The notes: generated by a model from the letters alone, not told the origin. DNA of 64,000 bases from Tepidanaerobacter syntrophicus (GCF_001485475.2 NZ_DF977000.1:1-64000); one strand, 5' to 3'; positions 21,232 to 30,904 are shown, counted from the stretch's first letter. Numbers and translations are program-made.

Positions 21232-21315
21232 AAATAACCTCTTAATTCAAAACCTTAATAATTTTGCAACCTATAAACTTCAATATAAAATATCAAAATG
21301 AAACTCCTTTTACAT

Positions 21316-21357
21316 AATTAAAAAGAGTAGTCCTCAAAATCTGAGCAACTACTCTAT
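21316..21357 (-). terminator. terminator of the restriction-modification operon
   Basis: Arms AGAGTAGT/ACTACTCT then TTTTTAATT on the minus strand, 18 bp after the res stop codon. Confidence 0.7.
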
Positions 21358-21374
21358 CTATTTAATCAGCCTAA

Positions 21375-24300
21375 TTAGCCTAAAATTTTATTAAAAACTT
21401 TTTCTATGCAATCCTCGTCTTCTAAGAACAATACATTCCTTTTCTCATATTCCATTTTGTTGTTTACTCCATACTTAACTTTAACATCAGAAAAACTTGT
21501 ACCCGACATTATAAATGAGTTTAAAACGATATCCACAGAATTGTCAGTCTTTTGCAGTTGTTTTTCTAATTCTTTGATTGTCTCAAAAAACATTATTTTT
21601 TCATTGTTGATATTTTTATCAAGCATCATAATTCCCTTTGGATCAATGAAATTAATATATTGTTTCTTATCGTTTGCAACCCATAATATAAAATCAGGAT
21701 AAAAGTTCCCTGCTTCAAAAAATCCTATTCCTACCTTAGCCTTGTTGCGGAGTAAGTATAATTTATAGTCAGAAAACAAAGATGGGTTATTATTTACATA
21801 TTCCCTTAATAAATCAATAAATCTTTTTTCATCTTTATTTAATCCAACAGGCCTAACCTCTATTTTAAATCCATCTTTTATACTGACAAGTGGTACATAT
21901 AAATGATTATAATAGTCAAATGCGGTAAACTCAAATTTTGATTGTGGGATTAATTCCTGGTCCCCCTTCAGCATTCCTGATAAATTATGTATAAACCTTT
22001 CAAAACTATCAAAGTCCTCCTTTGAACGGTCATATAGAGTAATTAGATATTCTTTAACCAGATTGTTCTTAATATTATTCTCATTTATTGTTTCATATTT
22101 TAGGTATGGTTGTTCCCAAGCCTTTTTGTGATACTTATAAAATGTATCTATATACTTTTTTAATAAAGACATACAGATGTCTTCAATAACTACAATCTTA
22201 TCAAAACTGTCTAGTTTTAATTCGTTTTCAGGTATATATAAAACATACCAATCTTTGTTGCAAAGTATCTTAATACATTCATCTTTACTTATAATAATAT
22301 TATAATACCCTTTTTCACTTTTATACCTTTGTAACTCGGCTAATACTTCACTCATATCAATAAATGATAAAATATTCTCATATAGATAATCATTATGTTT
22401 ATCGGTAGCAATTTCATTATTATTATTAGATGTTAACGCCTGTACTTTCGAATATACATCATGTTTAATTTTATTTTTGACTATATAATTATAAAAATCT
22501 CCGGTTGGTTCAGTTATAAGCAGCCTTTTAGATTTCTTCTTAAAATTTATATTGTGAGGCAAGGTGATTACCTTTAGATTACTCTTCTTTGCCCTTTCAA
22601 GCCTCTCTTTATACACAGTAGGCAGTTTATACTCCCTAGATACTTTATCAACAGGTACTTCTTCATATTCGAGGAACTGTTTGAAACTTTTCATGTAATC
22701 CGCCCTAACTCCAAATATAGTTAACGTTTCAAGTTTATTAATATATCTAGGTGGCTCCTTCTCTTTCCTAAAGGCTTCACTTCTCTTTAATAAGTTCTTA
22801 TATCCTTTAAGTCTTACTCCTCGACCAAAAAGTTGTATTGCCAGAGAACCTTCTTCACGAGCAAAATTAAAAAATACCATAGTCGAAACACGGTAACTGT
22901 TCCAACCTTCAGTGAATTTCCTTGAACCAACAAGTATATTTATCTTTGATGATTCATCATTTATATTTCTAAATAGACTTTCTGTAATAAATTCATTTGA
23001 ACTAGTTACCATTCCTACCAATTCGCAATTTTTAATTAATTGATTACTTTCGCCAACATTAATAACGCCAAAATATTCATTTTGATCACCTATTTTTAAC
23101 CCAATCTCTCCGTTTACCTGTTTTAAATCTTCAATGTATAATCTCCCCGAAGCATCTGAGTTAAATATTAAATTAAGTATATCTTTATAAAGTGCATCTA
23201 CATCTCCTTTGAATACATCTTGTAAAAATGTAAAGTCATTATAGAATAAATCTCTATTTCCTTGCATTAATCCAGTATCACCATTTAAGACTAATCTAAT
23301 GTTTTCAATGCTTTTCTTGTAATTACTTGTAAATTCATCAATAAAAACTAATATTTTTTGGACATCAGATAAAACTTCCTCTTCTCCTTTTGTTAAATTA
23401 CTTCTTTTATTAACGCTATTACCAACACATACCAATAAAGGTTTTTCTAGATTATATGGCTCATATTCTTTCGAGTATACATTAAAAAGTTTCAATTGTT
23501 GGTAATAAGTAAGTAAACAGCCTATTAGATAAAGTGTATTTTTATTTTCGTTCTCATCTTCCTCCAGATTATATATTCTATATTCTTTTCCATACATATC
23601 GTTGTAGAAATACTTATATGAATAATCGAAAATAATTGATTTTCCATATATATCGACTATACTCTCTTCATCTTTCTTAATTTTTTCTCCTTTTAATGCC
23701 TGTTTAAAAGTTGCAGAATACTCAAAAACAAATCCCTCTTCTGATAGCCGATTTCTATAATCAAGCCAAACCTCTCCACCAAGACCTTTATGACCTTCAT
23801 CTACAAATAAAACATTATTTTTCAAAAAAGAATCTACTGATACAGTTTTAATCTTTCCTTCTTCCTTTAATTTATTAATATCTATAATGATAACAGCATC
23901 TTCATTGTACAATAAATCATTATGAAATAACTCATAAGGGATATTCGATAATTCCATTTCTTCCATATGCTGATTAGATAAACCTTCATTTGGAGTAAGC
24001 ACAATATACCGATTAATTTCAAAATCAGGGTTAATCTTTTTGGCTTTCTTATAATAATGCTGAAATTGCAAAATATTAATGTGCATTATATATGTTTTTC
24101 CGCTTCCTGTAGCACACATATACGCAAGCCTGCTAAGATTTTCCTTTGTATACTCTTTAATCGGTTGCTGTGGATTCTTCTCATTATATTCGTTTACAAA
24201 TTGGTTTAATTCATCCAAAAAATTCTCAGTATCAAAAAAATACTTATCTAAAAAGATTTCAGTAAAAAGTAATGCAATATATTGGTAATATTTAAGTTTG

Positions 24301-24578
24301 ATGCCTCCTCTTTTCTCACCAATTCGTTTGACATGTCTATATAAATTCTGATCATATTCAAGTAATTTATCCTTGGATATATTGCTGTATTTTGCAAATT
24401 TAGGAGAAATATAGTAGTAATAGTATGAAATGTTATCTTCATCATATCCTTCTAAATCATCATCTTTAATTCCATTATCAATATTAGAAATACTATCTTC
24501 CCCGATAAGTAAGAGGAAATATTTGTTAAGAATTAATCTCTCATTTAAATCTTGATTCTTTACTGATTTCCTAGGCAC
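21375..24578 (-). CDS. res: type III-like restriction enzyme, Res subunit
   Basis: A 1067-aa SF2 helicase-nuclease. Motif I ATGSGKT at 156-162, motif II DEGH at 260-263, motif III SAT at 288-290, motif V-like GSRKFTEGWN and motif VI QLFGRGVRLKG show the translocase. Near the C-terminus PDFILW...INFIDPKG fits a PD-(D/E)xK nuclease core. It would cut DNA that lacks methylation by the partner Mod. The start is GTG, with AGGAGGG overlapping the end of mod (14-bp gap), so they are translated as a unit. It is somewhat longer than classical Res (about 970 aa). Confidence 0.88.
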   Translation of the reverse strand: MPRKSVKNQDLNERLILNKYFLLLIGEDSISNIDNGIKDDDLEGYDEDNISYYYYYISPKFAKYSNISKDKLLEYDQNLYRHVKRIGEKRGGIKLKYYQYIALLFTEIFLDKYFFDTENFLDELNQFVNEYNEKNPQQPIKEYTKENLSRLAYMCATGSGKTYIMHINILQFQHYYKKAKKINPDFEINRYIVLTPNEGLSNQHMEEMELSNIPYELFHNDLLYNEDAVIIIDINKLKEEGKIKTVSVDSFLKNNVLFVDEGHKGLGGEVWLDYRNRLSEEGFVFEYSATFKQALKGEKIKKDEESIVDIYGKSIIFDYSYKYFYNDMYGKEYRIYNLEEDENENKNTLYLIGCLLTYYQQLKLFNVYSKEYEPYNLEKPLLVCVGNSVNKRSNLTKGEEEVLSDVQKILVFIDEFTSNYKKSIENIRLVLNGDTGLMQGNRDLFYNDFTFLQDVFKGDVDALYKDILNLIFNSDASGRLYIEDLKQVNGEIGLKIGDQNEYFGVINVGESNQLIKNCELVGMVTSSNEFITESLFRNINDESSKINILVGSRKFTEGWNSYRVSTMVFFNFAREEGSLAIQLFGRGVRLKGYKNLLKRSEAFRKEKEPPRYINKLETLTIFGVRADYMKSFKQFLEYEEVPVDKVSREYKLPTVYKERLERAKKSNLKVITLPHNINFKKKSKRLLITEPTGDFYNYIVKNKIKHDVYSKVQALTSNNNNEIATDKHNDYLYENILSFIDMSEVLAELQRYKSEKGYYNIIISKDECIKILCNKDWYVLYIPENELKLDSFDKIVVIEDICMSLLKKYIDTFYKYHKKAWEQPYLKYETINENNIKNNLVKEYLITLYDRSKEDFDSFERFIHNLSGMLKGDQELIPQSKFEFTAFDYYNHLYVPLVSIKDGFKIEVRPVGLNKDEKRFIDLLREYVNNNPSLFSDYKLYLLRNKAKVGIGFFEAGNFYPDFILWVANDKKQYINFIDPKGIMMLDKNINNEKIMFFETIKELEKQLQKTDNSVDIVLNSFIMSGTSFSDVKVKYGVNNKMEYEKRNVLFLEDEDCIEKVFNKILG

Positions 24579-24592
24579 TATACTTCCCTCCT

Positions 24593-27500
24593 TTATATAT
24601 CCTTATAATCAAACATTTTATTTTTGAACACAGTTTCTATTAAGTTGACCTTCCAATTTTCACCATTTTTACGGTAATTTTCAAGATTGTTATCTCCGTT
24701 TACAAAATAAACATCATATTTTCTATTTTTATTTTTGTGAAAATGATTGAAAAAAGCATCTAGTGCTGCATTATCTTTAATGGCATCGCCTGTAATATTT
24801 CTCCAAATAACAAGAGCAGACTGCCCATTTGGTAATTTACCTTCAACAGTTTTAAAACAATATTCGCCATCCTCTTCACTTTCAAGTAATACAGCCCCAT
24901 CATATGTATCAGGCTCTTTTTCATTATAAGGTATTGGACGAGTATTAAACCTTAAAATTCTACTTTGCGATACCACATCCAAACCTATTAAATAATTGAA
25001 AGTTTCAACAAGGTCTATCGTTTTATTTGTCATTACATTTCTTGTTGTGATTCGCATTTTATAATCAAATGGATTTGCAAAGTTGTCAAGATTTAACACA
25101 CTATCTTTACTTTCCATATCGAACATATAGTAAACAAGATACTCCTCAAATAGATTTTTATTGCTATCAAATATGCTCTGTTGTTGCTCGTTACGTGTGA
25201 AATTAATATTATTAAGAGTATCTTCATAACTCTCCAAACGGATATATTTAACAATCTGGCTTATACCTGTATCTCTATTTGTAGGTGAACCATCTTTCCA
25301 GTCTTTTGAATAAATAACCTTTTTTATACGAGGTAAAGTAACTGTATTGAAATAATTGCCCATTTCAACAAGTATATATTTTCGATTACCGTTTTCTTTG
25401 TCTTCACGATTCAAATCAATAACAGCATGAGCAGTTGTTCCTGAGCCTGCAAAATAGTCCAATATAATAGAATTATTATTTGATACAGCATAAATGCAAT
25501 CTTTTACTGTATAAACAGACTTAGGAAACTGGAAAAGGTCCTTAGGAAAATTCATAGATGTTAATACTTTAGTTCCATAATCTCCAGCATTATACAAAGG
25601 AGAATACCACATTGTCTTAAATTGCTCTGAATATTTAGGCATAAATATTTGTAAATTTGATTTCCTGGATTCTTCAATTACTAAATATTCAAAAATTTCA
25701 TTTATACTTTGAAATGCATACCTCCATTTTCTTTCAATTAAATTATCATCAATAGGATAAATGGCTATAATTGGATTTTCTTCTGTTGCAGTAAAAATTT
25801 GTTTATCCTTATTGTTATTTACATACATTTCTACATTACCACTCTTTATTACTACATTCGGACTCTGTGGATGATAATCATCATCACACACATCTCCACA
25901 ACCAATTATCTTACCATTCTGCACATATATCGGATAAAAGCAATTTGCAGCATCTGTTCTAAGAGACTCACTTCCCCAGTTTCTAAAGTTTGAGTATTCC
26001 CATTCATTTTCTGGCAACAACTTACTATTTAGTTTTTTCAACTTATTCGAAATAGAAAAGACCGCAAAATCATTAGAATAAGAAAAATGATCCCCTTGTG
26101 TACCTTTCTTGTTATGTTCAACCGCTACAGAAACCATGTCATTATTAGGATGAAGTTGTCTTAATAATTCTACTAGTCTCGTATGCTCATATTTATCTAT
26201 AGCAACAATTGTTGAACCATCTTCAGTATTAAACTTTTTGCTAAGTGTCAATCTATTTTCCATAAGTGAAAGCCAAGTGGAATGTTTGAAGTTATTTTTG
26301 TACACAATTTCACTTGAAGGTGAATTATAAGGCGGATCAATATATACACATTGTACTTTCCCTTTATATTTTTCTTCTAATAACTTTAAAGCCTGAAAAT
26401 TTTCACTATGTATTAATAATCCATTTGTTTTTTCATCCAAATTATCAATGCTTTCAATAAGTCTCTCCTTAAAATCTCTATCAAAATGTTTTGTATCAAG
26501 TACTAAGTTTCTATTTTGCTTTAAAAAATCCACAGTTAATGGAGTTGAAAATGAAATTTGTTGAACATCATCAATTGCAATTTGTTCATTGTTATTTTTA
26601 ATTTCATCTATTTTATAGTATTCAATCCATTCATCTATTTGTTTTTGGTTAGCGACAATCTCAGAATAAAATTTCTCATCAATTAAATCTAGAGTAATAC
26701 ACCAATTAGTTTCCACAACAAATTTCTTTTTCAGCCATAATTTCTTTTGAAAATCTTCAATTTGCGCTAAAAAGTCAATAATGATTTCACCAACATTTTT
26801 GATTGCTCGTATTTTACATAAATAACTTTCTACTCGCTCTTCTTTTTCAGTTCCGATATCATCTAACTTCATTACCTCCGATTTAATATAAAAATCTAGT
26901 TCACGCTTTAAGAACTTTTTGAGGTCTTTATGAATAAAGTAATCAAACGTATTTTTAGCAACATAAGTTGTAAGATGTTTCTCTAGAAGAGTTCTATTTT
27001 TATCCTTTTCAGTTGGTGCTGGAATTAGTAGTGCATTTAAGTATTTACTATCTAATTTTGAAATTTCACTCTTGATTTTTTCATAAGCAGATTTTACAAG
27101 AGTATCTTGCTTAGCAGTATGTACTTTGAATTCAAAGTACATATTGATCTCATCATTACCTACTTCAAGGAAATTTTCATCTAACAAAACAAACCTGCGT
27201 TTTTCATCTTTGGCTTCCTTATTGTTATCTTGTTCCGTAGAAACTTCCACTAATCTAAAATTTACTGTTATCCCTTGAGAAACAAATGAGTAATTCTTAA
27301 AATACTCACTTGTCTTTATATAGTATTGATCATGATTTGCCCAGTATAGTTTAACTTCTTCCCCCTCATAAGGAATAGCATATACCCCTTCCTTATATCT
27401 TCTTTTAGATATAAAATCTCCTTCATCATAATATCGGCTAAAGAAGTCATAAAGTTTTGAATATACATCTGTTTCAATTTCTGCCAAACTTTTGCCACTT

Positions 27501-27808
27501 TCTAAGGATTTTTTTAATTCCATATACTCCTTTTTCTTCTCACTAGTTTCAGGTAATTCTTCAATAGATACTCCTAATTCATTACATGATTCCTCAATTT
27601 TTTTCATTTTTTTCCTAATTTCCGAGTTATCTTTTGCATAAGATGATAAGATCTCTTTAACTTTAATTGGTAAATCATTATCAATGAAATTTTCAATTTC
27701 ATTCTTACGTAGTTTCATTATACGATAAATTCCGAAATCTAAATCTTCTTTATCCATTTCAAACATCTCTTTAAGCAAATCTGTAAATCTTTTTAATTTA
27801 TCACTCAT
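24593..27808 (-). CDS. mod: type III-like adenine methyltransferase, Mod subunit
   Basis: A 1071-aa DNA N6-adenine methyltransferase of the beta class. DPPY (motif IV) is at about 491-494 and the SAM motif FAGSG (ILDYFAGSGTT) follows near 790, which is the beta-class order. Between them lies a long target-recognition region. The first 480 residues are extra compared with standard Mod proteins (600-700 aa); I cannot assign this part beyond a helical, charged N-terminus. ATG 27808 is 7 bp from GGAGG and is preferred to 27814. It acts with Res downstream for defence, and could also stabilise the element by post-segregational killing. Confidence 0.87.
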   Translation of the reverse strand: MSDKLKRFTDLLKEMFEMDKEDLDFGIYRIMKLRKNEIENFIDNDLPIKVKEILSSYAKDNSEIRKKMKKIEESCNELGVSIEELPETSEKKKEYMELKKSLESGKSLAEIETDVYSKLYDFFSRYYDEGDFISKRRYKEGVYAIPYEGEEVKLYWANHDQYYIKTSEYFKNYSFVSQGITVNFRLVEVSTEQDNNKEAKDEKRRFVLLDENFLEVGNDEINMYFEFKVHTAKQDTLVKSAYEKIKSEISKLDSKYLNALLIPAPTEKDKNRTLLEKHLTTYVAKNTFDYFIHKDLKKFLKRELDFYIKSEVMKLDDIGTEKEERVESYLCKIRAIKNVGEIIIDFLAQIEDFQKKLWLKKKFVVETNWCITLDLIDEKFYSEIVANQKQIDEWIEYYKIDEIKNNNEQIAIDDVQQISFSTPLTVDFLKQNRNLVLDTKHFDRDFKERLIESIDNLDEKTNGLLIHSENFQALKLLEEKYKGKVQCVYIDPPYNSPSSEIVYKNNFKHSTWLSLMENRLTLSKKFNTEDGSTIVAIDKYEHTRLVELLRQLHPNNDMVSVAVEHNKKGTQGDHFSYSNDFAVFSISNKLKKLNSKLLPENEWEYSNFRNWGSESLRTDAANCFYPIYVQNGKIIGCGDVCDDDYHPQSPNVVIKSGNVEMYVNNNKDKQIFTATEENPIIAIYPIDDNLIERKWRYAFQSINEIFEYLVIEESRKSNLQIFMPKYSEQFKTMWYSPLYNAGDYGTKVLTSMNFPKDLFQFPKSVYTVKDCIYAVSNNNSIILDYFAGSGTTAHAVIDLNREDKENGNRKYILVEMGNYFNTVTLPRIKKVIYSKDWKDGSPTNRDTGISQIVKYIRLESYEDTLNNINFTRNEQQQSIFDSNKNLFEEYLVYYMFDMESKDSVLNLDNFANPFDYKMRITTRNVMTNKTIDLVETFNYLIGLDVVSQSRILRFNTRPIPYNEKEPDTYDGAVLLESEEDGEYCFKTVEGKLPNGQSALVIWRNITGDAIKDNAALDAFFNHFHKNKNRKYDVYFVNGDNNLENYRKNGENWKVNLIETVFKNKMFDYKDI

Positions 27809-27875
27809 TCTCATGCCTCCTATATATTAATTTGAACTAATAATCTCCTATTTCATTATTAACTATTTGCAAAAA

Positions 27876-28070
27876 TCATCCGTCATTCTTTGTCTTTTTG
27901 GTAATAGACTTATACCTTGCATCAACGGGCTTTTTTGCTCCTTTTGGGATCGCCCATACAATGCCTACTTTTATAGCCCCCTCAATTCTACCTTTGCTAC
28001 ATAATTTTTGTACACGTCTTTTACTAATCCCCCATAAGTTAGCCGCTTCTCGTGCAGACATATATTCCAT
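27876..28070 (-). CDS. excisionase-like HTH protein
   Basis: A 64-aa DNA-binding protein with a winged helix-turn-helix of the MerR/excisionase type: MSAREAANLWGISKRRVQKLC is the HTH and VGIVWAIPKGAKKPVD the wing. It is the first gene of the mod-res operon (67 bp before mod). Such proteins often regulate the operon they head. The start ATG has GAGGG upstream. Confidence 0.8.
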   Translation of the reverse strand: MEYMSAREAANLWGISKRRVQKLCSKGRIEGAIKVGIVWAIPKGAKKPVDARYKSITKKTKNDG

Positions 28071-28103
28071 AGAAATCCCTCACAGATGAAAGTTACTAAT
28101 TTT

Positions 28104-28132
28104 ATTATATTCCCAAGTGCGAACAAAGTCAA
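28104..28132 (-). promoter_or_regulatory. promoter of the HTH-mod-res operon
   Basis: On the minus strand: TTGACT, 17 bp, TATAAT, 34 bp before the HTH gene. No gene is seen from 28133 to 28434. Confidence 0.7.
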
Positions 28133-28434
28133 TTTTATATGAACACTATTATTAAGTAGAGATTAAATAAATCTACTAAAATTCTCCAGAACACAATCTA
28201 CCTAAAATGGACTATTATGTTTGTTTTTCATGTTATATTTTTATTATGATTAAATGAATACAATCTTCATATATTGTTATAGTTGAATTCCTGCGATTAC
28301 TAGGAGATTAGATTTTTTATCTCTTTTATTCAATTTTTTTCTTCTTTTTCCTTATTAAATCTATTTTATTTGGTTTAGTGAGTTTTTTATGATGTAATCT
28401 TCTACTTGTTTTAGGAACACATCGAAAATTGAGC

Positions 28435-28486
28435 AAAAAAAATAACCGTTTTGCGTTTAAAAACAAAATGGTTATTTTTAAAAAAG
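28435..28486. terminator. bidirectional terminator-like hairpin
   Basis: Arms AAAAATAACC / GGTTATTTTT extended by CGTTTTG/CAAAATG, with A/T runs on both sides. It separates the R-M operon from the par region. Confidence 0.6.
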
Positions 28487-28712
28487 TCTATTTTAACCGA
28501 TTTATACTGATTTAGCCCTAAATAACCCTGTTGTAATTTTATATCATTTTCTTTCTATTACTTTTTATTTTATTCTTTTTATTTATTTTATTTATAACAT
28601 AGTCATCCTCTATAGCGATTTTTTTCGGACAGAATTTAATAGTTAGGAAAATCAACTCCAATATGCTTCAGAAGATTAATAAATGTTAGTAATAGCCCTT
28701 AACAGTTTATGT

Positions 28713-28886
28713 CCATTAATAACCACTAACAATGGTTATTAACTATTATTAACTATTGTTAGCCGTTATTAACCATTATTAACCGTTATGAAACATGTTT
28801 ATATAAACTTATTAAGGTTTAATAATGGATAACAACCAGTAATAATGGTTAATAATGATTATTATTGGTTAATATCTGTTAATAAT
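28713..28886. repeat. centromere-like inverted arrays of 10-bp repeats
   Basis: The left array 28713-28792 has eight contiguous 10-bp units near CCRTTATTAA. The right array 28817-28886 has seven contiguous 10-bp units near GGTTAATAAT, the reverse complement. Between them is a perfect 12-bp palindrome GTTTATATAAAC (28797-28808). The exact 10-bp period keeps all sites on one helix face, as in parC sites bound by ribbon-helix-helix ParR proteins of ParM systems. It lies 530 bp from the parR-like gene. An iteron origin is the alternative. Confidence 0.75.
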
Positions 28887-28904
28887 TGTGAATGCACAAT
28901 ACTA

Positions 28905-29075
28905 TTACTTATCTGTTTTTTCACCTTCTAATGCTACTTTTATCAATCTAATTAATGATATTGCTGCCAAACCAAAAATAATTAAAGATTTATTTCCTAA
29001 CATATTATAAAGTTGTATGGAAGCACTTACTATAAGGAAGATTGAAATAATAAACGTTATTATTAAAACCTTGAA
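28905..29075 (-). CDS. small hydrophobic protein (56 codons), start unclear
   Basis: An open frame with a hydrophobic span VLIITFIISIFLIVSASI, a second span around SLIIFGLAAISLI, and a charged end. A strong GGAGGTGAT lies 8 bp upstream of the expected start, but the codon there is TTC, not TTG or ATG, right after a stop. It is either a gene that lost its start codon or one with a later start. It is next to the repeat arrays. Confidence 0.35.
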   Translation of the reverse strand, partial: FKVLIITFIISIFLIVSASIQLYNMLGNKSLIIFGLAAISLIRLIKVALEGEKTDK

Positions 29076-29197
29076 CTAATATCACCTCCTACAATCACAC
29101 ATGTTCTTGTTGATGTCGCTATTTTTACGATATGAACGCTTGTTTTGTCTTACATGCCTGATATGCCATAATCCTACTATCCTTTTTTAATTCAATA

Positions 29198-29329
29198 CTA
29201 AAAGTCTTCTCCAGTGTATAAATTAAACCATAGAATTCTCCAATATTTTAAATGGCTTGGTATAGTTTGTCCATTGGGGAATATTAGTATTTTATCCTTT
29301 TCTAAAAACCATTTTTCTATTTTTCTCAT
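29198..29329 (-). CDS. small hypothetical protein (43 aa)
   Basis: ATG 29329 with GGAG 11 bp upstream and a TATAAT just before it opens 43 codons, beginning MRKIEKWFLEKDKILIF. It is rich in aromatic and basic residues. No family recognised. It lies between parR and the 10-bp arrays. Confidence 0.35.
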   Translation of the reverse strand: MRKIEKWFLEKDKILIFPNGQTIPSHLKYWRILWFNLYTGEDF

Positions 29330-29384
29330 CCCTTTTTTTGCTCCATTATATCATGGGCCTAATTGCTATTTCCGCTCCTAAAAT

Positions 29385-29417
29385 AGAAAAAACCGGCCTG
29401 TCAATGGCCAGTTTTTA
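29385..29417 (-). terminator. terminator of parM-parR
   Basis: On the minus strand: stem AACTGGCC / GGCCGGTT (one U-G pair) followed by TTTTTTCTATTTT. It overlaps the parR stop codon. Confidence 0.75.
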
Positions 29418-29705
29418 GATACTGTCAAATATTTGGAAGACCTCATCAGGAATTTGGCTTCCTTCTGTAAAATCGCAATGCTTATCTGCTGTAAGTTTCA
29501 TCTCTTTGATAACTTCTCTAAGTGCCCTTTTAATCCTTTTTAGTTCCCTCTCCTCTTGGGTGACACCTTCATAGGCTAATACGGCTTTGATAATATAGGC
29601 AGTTTTCTGTCTTTTTGACCTGATAATATTGTAAGCAATCCGATCATTTTCTCTTTGTAGGTTGAAAGATAGGTTCAATCTTTTAATTTCATCCAAGAAT
29701 ATCAC
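29415..29705 (-). CDS. parR: ParR-like DNA-binding partner
   Basis: A 96-aa protein whose GTG start overlaps the parM stop by 4 bp. Residues 11-46 (LSFNLQ...KRQKTAYIIKAVLAY) fit a ribbon-helix-helix fold: a beta strand, then two helices with the basic KRQKTAYI turn. Size, fold and place after parM match ParR adaptors that bind centromere repeats and link them to ParM filaments. The C-terminal 45 residues are charged and end acidic, as expected for the ParM-contact tail. Assignment rests on fold pattern and context. Confidence 0.72.
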   Translation of the reverse strand: MIFLDEIKRLNLSFNLQRENDRIAYNIIRSKRQKTAYIIKAVLAYEGVTQEERELKRIKRALREVIKEMKLTADKHCDFTEGSQIPDEVFQIFDSI

Positions 29706-30619
29706 CTGTCCCTACTAACTGCCTGTTTTGCCAGAAGTTCAAAGCCTTTTACATTTGCAAAACTATCTAAAACTTCTACATATCCTATTTTAGGACTATT
29801 TTCAATGTGTTTTTGCAAAAGCAATGAACCTCCTCCAACAAATATTGTCGGATTTATTTTCATCTCAAAGCCGTACTCTTTCAATCTATCCAACAGTTCT
29901 TCAACGTATATTTGTGTTTTGTCTTCAATTAATGCCTTAATATTTTCATTTTGAAAAAATGAGATGTTTTCTCCTAGAATTGTATCCTCAATCTGCTCCT
30001 CATGAATTTCTATCCCTAAAGACAGGATTTCCTGTTTTATGGAGTTTAATAGAGTTACAATCCCAGTAGTTAAACTTATGCAAGATTTAATGTTTAAAAG
30101 CCCTTTTTCAACAGTGAAAACATCAATGGTATATCCGCCAATATCTACAACATTAAGTCTTGATACATCCTTATAGTGAGTAAAATGAGGCATTATCGCT
30201 GCATAGCCCTGAGGATAAACATATGCATCTTTAATTGACACTTCATATTGCTTCCCTCCATAGGTAAATGATATATTATCTCTTATAAAATACTCTCTAA
30301 ATTTATCCTTTTGTTTTCCATAATACATAATAGGCAAGCCACATGCTAAAATGATCTCTCCCTTATTAACCCCTTGATACTTCTTCTCTAGTACTTCTGC
30401 AATGGCAGGCAATGATAGAATAAAGAAGTTGTCGTTTACAGTCTTATCAACCATTACAGGAAATCTTTCACCTGAGATAGAGTAATACTTGCCTTCAAAT
30501 ACCAATAGTCTTTCTTTTGTAATAGGTATGGTGCTTGAAACAGTAAAGCCCGAATTATACTGATTAACAATGCTTTTTATTGCCTTGTTTCCGTGGTCTA
30601 TTCCTATAATATAACCCAT
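29702..30619 (-). CDS. parM: ParM/StbA-type actin-like segregation ATPase
   Basis: A 305-aa actin-fold protein. Phosphate 1 GIDHGNKAIKS is at residues 5-15, phosphate 2 VVDIGGYTIDVF near 167, and the adenosine motif FVGGGSLLL near 265. It belongs to the plasmid ParM/Alp group and not to MreB or DnaK. Such proteins form filaments that push sister plasmids apart. ATG with AGGAGGG upstream. Its leader holds two hairpins (30651-30689; 30751-30805). A plasmid partition gene inside a chromosomal element is unusual and points to an extrachromosomal stage. Confidence 0.88.
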   Translation of the reverse strand: MGYIIGIDHGNKAIKSIVNQYNSGFTVSSTIPITKERLLVFEGKYYSISGERFPVMVDKTVNDNFFILSLPAIAEVLEKKYQGVNKGEIILACGLPIMYYGKQKDKFREYFIRDNISFTYGGKQYEVSIKDAYVYPQGYAAIMPHFTHYKDVSRLNVVDIGGYTIDVFTVEKGLLNIKSCISLTTGIVTLLNSIKQEILSLGIEIHEEQIEDTILGENISFFQNENIKALIEDKTQIYVEELLDRLKEYGFEMKINPTIFVGGGSLLLQKHIENSPKIGYVEVLDSFANVKGFELLAKQAVSRDR

Positions 30620-30650
30620 AGATTTTCCCTCCTATTTTTGATAAATGGTT

Positions 30651-30689
30651 CCCCACAAGAACTATCAATAATATTTAGTTCCTGTGGGG
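30651..30689 (-). promoter_or_regulatory. parM leader hairpin
   Basis: Arms of 14 bp, CCCCACAAGAACTA (plus strand) with TAGTTCCTGTGGGG, 32 bp before the parM start and just ahead of its ribosome site. Two further GGAGG sites at about 30705-30745 precede tiny frames. A leader with translation or stability control is plausible. Confidence 0.5.
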
Positions 30690-30750
30690 TTCTTAATAAT
30701 GAGATGTCACCTCCTCAAGTAATTACAATGTATTTGCATCCTCCTTTCTT

Positions 30751-30805
30751 CGAAAAATAAAAGGAAAAATGAATTACAGGCTTAGAACACCTGCAACATT
30801 TTTCC
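30751..30805 (-). terminator. attenuator-like terminator in the parM leader
   Basis: On the minus strand: GGAAAAATG ... CATTTTTCC arms with an inner CAGG/CCTG stem, then TTTTATTTTT. It lies 130 bp upstream of parM in the same direction. Confidence 0.6.
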
Positions 30806-30904
30806 CTAACTGTCTAGAGTAAATAAAATTTGTCATGCTATATTTCAACAAACGATATTGGATTCCTTGTTTTTGCATTAATTTTTATCTGGTTTCACTT
30901 TCCC

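Noticed and set aside
28680-28890. CRISPR array
   Set aside because: Repeats are 10 bp, contiguous and without spacers.
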